In this document: piece by piece, positions 1-6,130 of the stretch
Numbering within the stretch: position 1 is the first letter of the stretch
Layout of the letters: each line of letters begins with the position of its first letter
From: an uncultured Bacteroides sp.
GTDB taxonomy: Bacteria > Bacteroidota > Bacteroidia > Bacteroidales > Bacteroidaceae
DNA length: 8,552 bases
NCBI GenBank assembly: GCA_902472795.1
Contig: CABROZ010000100.1
Span: 1 to 8,552, forward strand
Reading direction: 5' to 3'
Position numbers and translations under genes: made by a program
The notes under the pieces: model-generated
Database searches by the model: none
What the model was told of the DNA's origin: nothing
The model's input: only the letters and a program-made list of their open reading frames with translations

Positions 1-125
1 GCTTTCCTTTAGGCACGGATTACACGGAATTTCGCGGATGATTATTCTTCTTTCTCGGTGTTTTTCCGTGTAATCCGTGCCTAAAAATAACAAGATGTCA
101 GTTACTTTTAGTTTTGACACACCCT
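1..125 (+). repeat. Palindromic intergenic repeat, family A, copy A1
   Basis: This is one of two copies of the same repeat; the other (5690-5815) is inverted. The core 1-105 matches the reverse complement of 5712-5815 with about six substitutions and one single-base indel, and weaker similarity runs on to about 125. Inside the copy, 8-29 and 64-85 are perfect 22-base inverted arms around a 34-base spacer, so either strand could fold into a long hairpin. The arms contain the short motif GGCACGGATTACACGGAA. No open frame, transposase or T-tract is present, so it looks like a non-coding REP/MITE-like repeat and not a terminator. The copy begins at the window edge and may extend to the left. Its function is unknown. 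Confidence 0.85.
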
Positions 126-236
126 TTTAGAAGTTAAAGCCAATAGTTCGAGTATTGGATCGGCATACTTTCACAAAGGTATTGGCTTAACTTCTTAACT
201 CCTTTGACTCCTGCAAGTTTTGGTAAAAACCGAAAC
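126..236 (-). repeat. Structured intergenic repeat, family B, copy B1
   Basis: This shortest of three B copies is oriented on the minus strand relative to B2. Its main stem is formed by 129-145 and 180-195, which pair over 16 bases with one unpaired A (GTTAAAGCC on one side, GGCTTAAC on the other). The loop side has the shared motif CACAAAGGTATTGGC (172-186). Only about one full octamer TTCTTAAC plus a decayed one follow. The right end is a small hairpin, 217-224 with 229-236, around an AAAA loop; it has one G-T pair and is nearly the same as the hairpin ending B2. It lies downstream of the MATE gene, but no T-tract supports a terminator role. Confidence 0.8.
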
Positions 237-245
237 GTGACGCAC

Positions 246-283
246 TATATACGCGCGCACGTGCATGCGCGTGGGTGTGTGTG
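246..283. other. Alternating pyrimidine-purine tract, Z-DNA-prone
   Basis: Positions 246-273 alternate pyrimidine and purine without a break for 28 bases, starting with TATATA and continuing mainly as CG, CA and TG steps. After two extra G residues, alternation resumes as a TG run at 276-283. GC/CA alternation of this kind is known to favour left-handed Z-DNA under negative supercoiling. The tract lies downstream of the operon's last gene. A role is not shown by the sequence. Confidence 0.7.
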
Positions 284-292
284 AGGGAAGCT

Positions 293-316
293 GCAAGATT
301 GCAAGATTGCAAGATT
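293..316. repeat. Short tandem repeat, three perfect 8-base units
   Basis: The unit GCAAGATT occurs three times in a row without change at 293-300, 301-308 and 309-316. It lies in non-coding sequence beyond the end of the MATE gene. Such a short array may arise by slippage and may vary in copy number between strains. It is not related in sequence to the GTTAAGRA octamers of the B repeats. Confidence 0.9.
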
Positions 317-335
317 CGTATCGGCTTCATCGCTG

Positions 336-423
336 CCTGTGTCCGTCCGCGTAGTCCTGTGGTGAAGGGGGTGAGGACTGAAAGATATGGCTACTCGGTG
401 AAACCTTGTGTCCTCTGCGGTGG
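336..423. repeat. Degenerate A-like intergenic repeat
   Basis: Two stretches look like one another and like the inside of the A repeat: CCTGTGTCCGTCCGCGTAG (336-354) and CCTTGTGTCCTCTGCGGTGG (404-423). The second is preceded by CTCGGTG (394-400), the same heptamer found in A1 at 54-60 before its right arm. A 6-base inverted pair, AGTCCT (353-358) and AGGACT (374-379), lies between them. I read this as a decayed member of the CACGGA/CGCGGA-rich repeat family. The similarity is short and judged by eye, so the relationship is tentative. No gene is visible in 317-438. Confidence 0.35.
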
Positions 424-438
424 ACCGTCGGCCGGTCT

Positions 439-1782
439 TTAAATCTGCCTCTGCTTCCAGTTGCCTTTGCGCAGGTAATAGTAGCAGAAAAGGAAGATGA
501 AGGTGGAGTAAACAATCTCGGAAGTCCAGCACAGGGCGACATCGATGCGCAGGTAGAGGATAATGAACGTGATATAGGCCACATAGATGACCAATACGGA
601 CAGTTCGAGGCCGAGGGCGGTCCGGGTATTGCCTGTGCCCGAAACGGCCTGAAAATAGACGTTAGCGGGGATCAGGAAGAGGTAGGTGGAACACATGACC
701 CACAGCGAAGGCACGGAAGCTTGACGAAGGTCGGTCATGTCGGTGTAGATGCTTAGTATCAGCTCGGGAAAGAGGCAGAAGAGCAGGCCCAATGGCACTA
801 CCAACAGATAGGCCAGACGGATGTGCTGACGGATGGTGGTGTGAACGGAATCGGCCTGTCCGGCGCCTATCAGGTTGCTGACTAGCGAGCCGCAGGTTGA
901 TGCGAAGGCCATCATGACCATGAAGAGGATGCCGCTGACGCTGCGTATGATGTTGGTGATGGCCAGCGGACGCTCGCCCAGGTGCTCGATGTAGAGGAAA
1001 AACAGGAACCACGTGGCGAGGGACAGAAAGTTCTGCAACATGGTCCAGAATGAGACGTTGAGCATGTGGCGCAGTACGGGCAACTGAAGCGGGGGAATGT
1101 GGTTGAGGCCGTACTTGCGGCAGTCGATGCGGCAGCGTGTATAGACAATGAAGAAGGCAAGCGAAATCAGCTCGGCCAGCGACGAGCCGATGGCTGCACC
1201 GGCAATGCCCAATGCGGGAAAGCCTAACTTGCCGAAGATGAGAATGTAGTTGAAGATGACGTTGCTGAGGACCATGACGATGGAGTTGAGCGTCAGTGTC
1301 TTAGTCTGCATGGTGCCCAGAAAGAAGGCACGGAAGATGATGGCGCTGAACGAGAAGAAGGCGCCGAATACGCGCCAGTGCAGGTAGCCGGTAGCTGCTT
1401 CGTAGATTTGCGGCGATTCGATGATGTGCCTCAGCAGGATGGGCGAGAAGCAGTAGGAGAGCAGGAACAGGACGGCTGCCAGGAGGATCTGGAAGTAGAT
1501 GCCCTGATAGAACAGCGCACCTATTTGCGTGTAGTTCTGTTCGCCGTTGCGCCGGGCCATGAGTATCTGGGCTCCGATGCTGAAGCCGAATGCTACCATG
1601 AAGATGACGGTATAGAATACTCCCGCGATGGCTGAAGCGCCTAATTCGACCTCGCCGACACGCCCCAGAAAGGCGGTATCGGTCATTCCGATCATTTGTT
1701 CCATGAGCAGACTGATGAGGATGGGGTAGGCGATGTGCCAGATTTGCTTGTCGGTATAGGGGGCGGGAGATGTTGGTTTCAT
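439..1782 (-). CDS. MATE-family multidrug/toxin extrusion transporter
   Basis: The 447-residue product is a hydrophobic inner-membrane protein of the usual MATE length with about twelve membrane segments. Members export drugs or metabolites in exchange for Na+ or H+; the substrate here is unknown. Diagnostic motifs are MTDTAFLGRVG near residues 33-43 in the first helix, with Asp35, and NYILIFGKLGFPALGIAGAA near 178-197. The frame stays open upstream to an ATG at 1845, but I prefer the ATG at 1782. The extra 21 residues are unlike the family, and the 1845 codon lies in the loop of a repeat hairpin (1811-1891). Neither start has a clear ribosome binding site, as is usual in Bacteroides. It is the last gene of the pyrG-yidC operon, 180 bases after yidC, so it may also have its own promoter. 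No convincing terminator follows it. Confidence 0.9.
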   Translation of the reverse strand: MKPTSPAPYTDKQIWHIAYPILISLLMEQMIGMTDTAFLGRVGEVELGASAIAGVFYTVIFMVAFGFSIGAQILMARRNGEQNYTQIGALFYQGIYFQILLAAVLFLLSYCFSPILLRHIIESPQIYEAATGYLHWRVFGAFFSFSAIIFRAFFLGTMQTKTLTLNSIVMVLSNVIFNYILIFGKLGFPALGIAGAAIGSSLAELISLAFFIVYTRCRIDCRKYGLNHIPPLQLPVLRHMLNVSFWTMLQNFLSLATWFLFFLYIEHLGERPLAITNIIRSVSGILFMVMMAFASTCGSLVSNLIGAGQADSVHTTIRQHIRLAYLLVVPLGLLFCLFPELILSIYTDMTDLRQASVPSLWVMCSTYLFLIPANVYFQAVSGTGNTRTALGLELSVLVIYVAYITFIILYLRIDVALCWTSEIVYSTFIFLFCYYYLRKGNWKQRQI

Positions 1783-1810
1783 ATCTTGGCTTCGGATTGG
1801 TTGGTATAGA

Positions 1811-1891
1811 AATGACGCGGAATACACAGATTGGGATTCGTGCACCGTTGCTGTGGAACGATGTTTGAAAATCTATGTTGTCCGCGTCATT
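1811..1891. repeat. A-like palindromic hairpin between yidC and the MATE gene
   Basis: Positions 1811-1832 and 1870-1891 are 22-base inverted arms with 19 matches, separated by 37 bases. The sequence AATGACGCGGAATACACAG resembles the A2 arm (GGATGACGCGGAA), so it is probably a diverged member of the A family. It lies in the 180-base gap between yidC and the MATE gene, within a likely shared transcript. A hairpin here could protect the upstream mRNA or reduce readthrough, but there is no T-tract for an intrinsic terminator. A further short inverted pair, CCGACC (1935-1940) and GGTCGG (1955-1960), lies just beyond the yidC stop. Confidence 0.7.
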
Positions 1892-1962
1892 CTTTGATTG
1901 CGCTGACTACAGGCCGGTTGTTCAGATGGGACGGCCGACCTGCCGCTGACAGTCGGTCGGAT

Positions 1963-3819
1963 TTACTTGCGACCTTGATTCTGTCTTTGCTTCATCAGTT
2001 CTTCCTGTTGCTTCTGCATGGCTTCGAGGCGGGCAGCGAAACTTGACTTTTTCATCTGCTTGGGATCCTTCTTGTTGGCTTCGAGCTGTGCCAGCAGGGC
2101 TTCCTCGTTGGTCGTCTTGCGCAGGATGATGGTGGTGGCAACACTGATCAGCGTGGAGAGGAAGTAGTAGTAGTTCAGTCCCGAAGGATAATCGTTCAGG
2201 ATGAACAGGAACATGATGGGCATCAGGTAGGACATCCACTTCATGGCTGCCATTTGCGGGTTGGCACCGGTGTCCTGCTGCTGCATCATGTATCGGGTGT
2301 TCAGAATGTTCGTAACCGTCATCAGCAGACAGAACAGACTGAGGTGGCTGCCTAAGAACGGGATGTGGAACGGGAAGTTGATGAATGCGTCGTACGTGGA
2401 GAGGTCGTCGGCCCACAGGAAGCTTTGCTGGCGCAACTCGATGGCGCTCGGCACAAAGAGGAACAAGGCCATCAGGATGGGGAACTGGATGAGCATCGGC
2501 AAGCATCCGCCCATCGGGCTGACGCCGTACAGGCTGTAGAGGCTCATGATTTCCTGCTGCTTCTTCATGGCGTCTTCCTGCTTGGGGTATTTCTTGTTGA
2601 TCTCGTCGATTTTCGGCTTCAGTACGCGCATCTTGGCCGATGACATGTAGGTCTTCCAGGTGGCGGGGAATACGACGGCTTTGACGATGAGCGTCATGAA
2701 CAGCAGGACGAGTCCCATGCTCAGTCCCCAGCTTGACAGCCAGTCGAAGATGTTGATGGTAAACCACTTGTTGATCCAGCGCAGAAGAGGCCAGCCCAAA
2801 TAGACCAAGCGGTTCAGTTCCCACTTGTCGTCGCGGTCTTTGTCGAGGGCCGTCAGCGTCTTGTAGTGGTTGGGACCAAAGTAGAAGTAGAGCTGGGTAG
2901 GCGTCTGACCGGTCGGGTCGAAAGCCGTACTCATCTCGGCTGCGTAGTCCTTGATGTAGCCGCTGCCCTGGGGCTCCATTTTCGATGTCAGCTTGCTCTT
3001 CTCGAAGCTGGATTCGGACAGGAATACGGACGAGAAGAACTGATTCTTGAATGCAATCCAGTCGAGGGGTTCGGATACTTCGGCTTCGTCGTTCTTCGAG
3101 GCCGAGAGGTAATCGGTGCTTTCGCCGGTGATCTTATAGGTCAGTTCGGCCAGGCGGTTTTCGTAAGTGTATCCTTTCTCGATCTGGCGGGCACGTTGTG
3201 CCCATTCAATGTCGATCGACTTGTTGCTTGCAGCCAGCTTGTCGCCCATGTTCACTGCTTGGATGGTAAAGTCGAGCAGGTAGGTGTCGGGGTGCATGGC
3301 ATAGGTGAAGTCGATGTAGCTTGCACTGTCGGCTGCCAGACGCATGGTCACAGTGCTGTCGGTCTGATTGACAGGTGTGAAATAATAATCCTGCGTCTGT
3401 ATGGTCTCCTTCTTGTTGTAGAACAGGAAGTTCATGGAAGCATCCTTGCCACTGAACAGGGTGACGGGGGTCTTTTTGTCCTGTCCCATGTATTCTTTCA
3501 ACGTGGCCGATGCGATTCGACCGCCTTTGGTGTCAATGACAATCTTTGCGACATTGTTCTGCAGTGTGACTTGCTTGTCTGTGCCTTTTCGGGCATTGAA
3601 AAACAGGCTGGTCGAGTCCAGGCTCTGCTTTTCGATCTCGTTGGCCAGTGCGGCTTCGGCTTTGGCTTTCAGATCGGCTTCGCGTTGTTGTACTTGGGCG
3701 ATGGAATCATAGTAGCGTTGCTGGGCTGCTCTTTCTGCCTCGCTCGGACGGCTCAGGAAGCTGAAGACCACGAGTACAATGACAATCAGAACCAGACCTG
3801 TAATGGTATTTTTATCCAT
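1963..3819 (-). CDS. yidC: Membrane protein insertase YidC
   Basis: YidC inserts and folds inner-membrane proteins, alone or with SecYEG. The 618-residue product starts with a membrane segment at about residues 6-22, followed by a coiled-coil-like stretch (30-65) and a large periplasmic domain (about 70-345), the arrangement of Gram-negative YidC. The conserved insertase core covers about 360-567 with five further membrane segments. It includes KTYMSSAKMRVLKPKI (389-404) and the YGVSPMGGCLPMLIQFPI stretch (431-448). The tail from 568 is basic and rich in Lys, Gln and Glu, as in YidC proteins with a ribosome-contacting tail. Where E. coli has the groove Arg366, this protein has Lys380 in LIVKAVVFP. 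The ATG at 3819 fits the signal-anchor start. It follows pyrG by 42 bases, so the two are very likely cotranscribed. Confidence 0.97.
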   Translation of the reverse strand: MDKNTITGLVLIVIVLVVFSFLSRPSEAERAAQQRYYDSIAQVQQREADLKAKAEAALANEIEKQSLDSTSLFFNARKGTDKQVTLQNNVAKIVIDTKGGRIASATLKEYMGQDKKTPVTLFSGKDASMNFLFYNKKETIQTQDYYFTPVNQTDSTVTMRLAADSASYIDFTYAMHPDTYLLDFTIQAVNMGDKLAASNKSIDIEWAQRARQIEKGYTYENRLAELTYKITGESTDYLSASKNDEAEVSEPLDWIAFKNQFFSSVFLSESSFEKSKLTSKMEPQGSGYIKDYAAEMSTAFDPTGQTPTQLYFYFGPNHYKTLTALDKDRDDKWELNRLVYLGWPLLRWINKWFTINIFDWLSSWGLSMGLVLLFMTLIVKAVVFPATWKTYMSSAKMRVLKPKIDEINKKYPKQEDAMKKQQEIMSLYSLYGVSPMGGCLPMLIQFPILMALFLFVPSAIELRQQSFLWADDLSTYDAFINFPFHIPFLGSHLSLFCLLMTVTNILNTRYMMQQQDTGANPQMAAMKWMSYLMPIMFLFILNDYPSGLNYYYFLSTLISVATTIILRKTTNEEALLAQLEANKKDPKQMKKSSFAARLEAMQKQQEELMKQRQNQGRK

Positions 3820-3861
3820 GTAGTCAGTAAAATATAATTAATGTTTTTATGAATGATGTTA

Positions 3862-5508
3862 TCATTTTTCTGCTGTATCCTTTTCATTTGCGGCTTTGTC
3901 GCGCTCGTTTTCGATGGCGGCTTTTACAAATGAAACGAACAACGGATGGGGCTTCAATACGGTGCTGCTGTATTCCGGATGGAACTGGGTGCCGATATAC
4001 CATCTGAGGGTCGGTATTTCGACGATTTCGACCAGGTCGGATTCGGGATTGATGCCTACGCACTTCATGCCTGCTGCTTCGTATTCGTCCTTGTATTGGT
4101 TGTTGAATTCGTAGCGGTGGCGGTGGCGTTCCTGAATGTGCTCTTCGCCGTAGGCTTCGTATGCCTTGCTGCCTTTCTTCAGTACGCATTCGTATGCGCC
4201 CAGACGCATGGTGCCTCCCATGTTGGTGATGGACTTCTGCTCTTCCATGATGTCGATGACGTTATGGGGCGTCTTTTCGTCCATTTCGCGCGAATTGGCG
4301 TCGGCGTATCCCAACACGTTGCGGGCAAACTCGATGGCCATGCACTGCATGCCCAAGCAGATGCCGAAGGTGGGGATATCGTGAGTGCGGGCGTATTTGA
4401 TAGCTACGAATTTACCGGGGATGCCTCGTTCTCCGAAACCCGGTCCGATGAGTACGCCGGCCTTGCCTTTCAGTGCTTCGGCTACGTTGTCTTCGGTCAG
4501 CTTTTCGCTGTTGACAAAGTCAACTTCTACTTTGCGGTCATTGTATGTCCCGGCTTGTGACAAGGCTTCACGAATGGACTTGTAGGCATCCTGAAGGTCG
4601 TATTTGCCTACGAGGGCAATGTGCAGGGGAGCGGTCTTCTCGGCCTTGTGACGGCGCTCCAGAAAAGCACGCCACGGTCCCAAACCCGGCGTGTCGCCGA
4701 CGGGCAGGTCCATCTTCTTCAGGATGGTTGCGTCGAGTTTCTGTTCCTGCATCAGGATGGGTACTTCGTAGATGGTAGGTGCGTCGATGCTCTGTACGAC
4801 GGCTTCTTCATCGACATTACAGAACTGGGCTACTTTTTTCCTGAGGTTGGCATTCAGCTCGTGTTCGGTACGCAGAACGAGGATGTCGGGCTGGATACCT
4901 ACGCTCTGCAGCTCTTTGACGGAGTGCTGGGTCGGCTTGGTCTTCAGTTCGCCGGCAGCAGCCAGGTAGGGTACATAAGTAAGGTGTACGCACAATGCGT
5001 CTTTTCCTAATTCTCTTTTCAGCTGGCGGATGCTTTCCAGGTAGGGCAGTGATTCGATGTCGCCTACGGTACCTCCGATTTCGGTGATGACGAAATCGAA
5101 TTTGTATTTGTTGCCCAACAGTTTGACGTTGCGCTTGATTTCGTCGGTGATATGGGGGATGATCTGGATGGTTTTTCCGAGATAATCGCCTCTACGTTCT
5201 TTGTCGATCACACTCTTGTAGATGCGGCCGGTTGTGATGTTGTTGGCTTTTGTGGTCTGGATGCCTAAGAAACGTTCGTAGTGTCCTAAGTCCAGATCGG
5301 CTTCGTGACCGTCAACCGTTACGTAACATTCTCCGTGTTCGTAAGGATTCAGCGTACCCGGGTCGATGTTGATGTACGGGTCGAACTTCTGGATTGTAAC
5401 TTTGTAACCTCTTGCTTGCAGCAATTTACCGATGGAGGATGAGATAATGCCTTTTCCTAACGAAGAGGCAACGCCACCAGTGACGAAAATATACTTTGTT
5501 TCTCCCAC
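3862..5508 (-). CDS. pyrG: CTP synthase (glutamine-hydrolysing)
   Basis: This enzyme makes CTP from UTP, ATP and glutamine, the last step of cytidine nucleotide synthesis in the cytoplasm. The 548-residue length is normal (E. coli 545). The synthetase domain (about 1-270) has the P-loop GGVASSLGKGI (11-21), the motif GHEADLDLG with Asp71 and Asp73, Glu143 in ITEIGGTVGD, and the nucleotide-binding KTKPTQHSVKEL (189-200). The glutamine amidotransferase domain (about 293-540) has the nucleophile Cys384 in GICLGMQ and the catalytic pair His510 and Glu512 in QFHPEYSS, so the enzyme appears intact. The start is a GTG at 5508; it lies directly before GETKYIFVTGG, the standard N-terminus of the family, and no ATG nearby fits. 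It is the first gene of the operon with yidC and the MATE gene. The A/T-rich leader has no Shine-Dalgarno sequence. Confidence 0.98.
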   Translation of the reverse strand: MGETKYIFVTGGVASSLGKGIISSSIGKLLQARGYKVTIQKFDPYINIDPGTLNPYEHGECYVTVDGHEADLDLGHYERFLGIQTTKANNITTGRIYKSVIDKERRGDYLGKTIQIIPHITDEIKRNVKLLGNKYKFDFVITEIGGTVGDIESLPYLESIRQLKRELGKDALCVHLTYVPYLAAAGELKTKPTQHSVKELQSVGIQPDILVLRTEHELNANLRKKVAQFCNVDEEAVVQSIDAPTIYEVPILMQEQKLDATILKKMDLPVGDTPGLGPWRAFLERRHKAEKTAPLHIALVGKYDLQDAYKSIREALSQAGTYNDRKVEVDFVNSEKLTEDNVAEALKGKAGVLIGPGFGERGIPGKFVAIKYARTHDIPTFGICLGMQCMAIEFARNVLGYADANSREMDEKTPHNVIDIMEEQKSITNMGGTMRLGAYECVLKKGSKAYEAYGEEHIQERHRHRYEFNNQYKDEYEAAGMKCVGINPESDLVEIVEIPTLRWYIGTQFHPEYSSTVLKPHPLFVSFVKAAIENERDKAANEKDTAEK

Positions 5509-5549
5509 AGCTATACTGTTTTTAATTAATTTGTTTTCAATTTAAAGCG

Positions 5550-5557
5550 CAAAATTA
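5550..5557 (-). promoter_or_regulatory. Probable -7 box of the pyrG operon promoter
   Basis: On the minus strand this reads TAATTTTG, an exact match to the Bacteroides -7 consensus TAnnTTTG. It would place the transcript start near 5543, giving a leader of about 35 bases before the GTG codon. I see no good TTTG at the expected upstream spacing; the nearest TTTTTG ends 31 bases upstream. The call therefore rests on the -7 box and its position. Confidence 0.55.
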
Positions 5558-5689
5558 TGAAAAAAAAGAGGAAGTACATAAGGTTTGGCAAAAACAATTG
5601 TGAAAAACCTTGGAAGACGTCTATTTTGCCGGAGTTTCGGATGGATTTGTTCGCGCTGGGGTTAAGAGGGTGAATCCAAACAAAGGTAT

Positions 5690-5815
5690 CTGAGAGGGGG
5701 CAAAACAGAAAGTGACTGACATCTTGTTATTTTTAGGCACGGATGACGCGGAAAAACGCAGAGAAAGAGAATAATCATCCGCGAACTTCCGTGTAATCCG
5801 TGCCTAAAGGAAAGC
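5690..5815 (-). repeat. Palindromic intergenic repeat, family A, copy A2 (inverted)
   Basis: The core 5712-5815 is the inverted counterpart of 1-105, with about six substitutions and one single-base gap. Weaker similarity continues to about 5690. Its hairpin arms are 5732-5753 and 5787-5808, matching at 20 of 22 positions; the two changes relative to A1 are both in the left arm. It lies upstream of the pyrG promoter, so the two A copies bracket the whole pyrG-yidC-MATE block in opposite orientation. No coding potential is seen in it. Confidence 0.85.
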
Positions 5816-5860
5816 GGTTCCTTAATTTGATACACTTTCCTGATACTATGATTAATTTCT

Positions 5861-6050
5861 TAAGTTTCGCAAGTCTATTAATAGGTTGTAGTTAAGGAGT
5901 TAAGAAGTTAAGGAGTTAAGCCAATACCTTTGTGAAAAAGGATACAGGCCATACACTTCATCTATTGGCTTTAACTCCTAAACCCACCTTAGTGGGTGAT
6001 AACTTCTTCTAACTCCTGTAACTCCTGCAAGTTTCGGTAAAAAACGAAAC
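5861..6050 (+). repeat. Structured intergenic repeat, family B, copy B2
   Basis: The order of parts is: left end TAAGTTTCGCAAG (5861-5873), a spacer with TATTAATAGG, three octamers of the form GTTAAGRA (5891-5914), the stem arm GTTAAGCCAATA (5915-5926), the small hairpin CCTTTGTGAAAAAGG (5927-5941), a loop, and the second arm TATTGGCTTTAACTCCT (5963-5979). The arms pair over 16 bases with one unpaired base. A local hairpin ACCCAC/GTGGGT (5982-5997), decayed AACTCCT units and a final hairpin 6031-6038/6043-6050 with an AAAA loop follow. The left end matches the right end of B3, and the right end matches that of B1. It ends 23 bases before the promoter of the DUF3078 gene. Confidence 0.82.
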
Positions 6051-6072
6051 TACGGATTTTAACTTCTCGCAG

Positions 6073-6104
6073 GTTGTTTCCTATATAAAATAAAGCTATT
6101 TTTG
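6073..6104 (+). promoter_or_regulatory. Promoter of the DUF3078 gene
   Basis: TATTTTTG at 6097-6104 matches the Bacteroides -7 consensus TAnnTTTG. GTTG at 6073-6076 is a reasonable upstream box with a 20-base spacing. The transcript would start near 6111, about 20 bases before the ATG at 6131. The leader lacks a Shine-Dalgarno sequence. The promoter lies just outside the end of repeat B2. Confidence 0.7.
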
Positions 6105-6130
6105 CACTCGAATCATAAACATAGGGCTTA

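Noticed and set aside
423..437. Terminator for the MATE gene (GACCG/CGGTC hairpin)
   Set aside because: The stem has only 5 pairs, overlaps the end of the gene and is not followed by a T-tract on the minus strand.
1922..2824. A 300-codon minus-strand frame overlapping the 3' half of yidC
   Set aside because: It is an alternate frame of the insertase core; the protein is low-complexity, rich in His, Arg and Gln, with no membrane segments.
2866..3837. A 323-codon open frame on the plus strand opposite yidC
   Set aside because: It lies wholly against a clear yidC gene, has no promoter or family resemblance, and its composition follows the antisense of yidC codons.
3852..3866. Terminator between pyrG and yidC (AATGAT/ATCATT)
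   Set aside because: The stem is 6 A/T-rich pairs over the pyrG stop codon with no T-tract; the 42-base gap fits cotranscription.
3946..4560. A 204-codon plus-strand frame opposite pyrG
   Set aside because: It lies inside the catalytic amidotransferase domain of an intact pyrG and has no independent signals.
5580..5611. Attenuator or riboswitch upstream of pyrG
   Set aside because: The 7-base inverted pair AAGGTTT/AAACCTT lies upstream of the likely transcript start, and the roughly 35-base leader is too short for a riboswitch.
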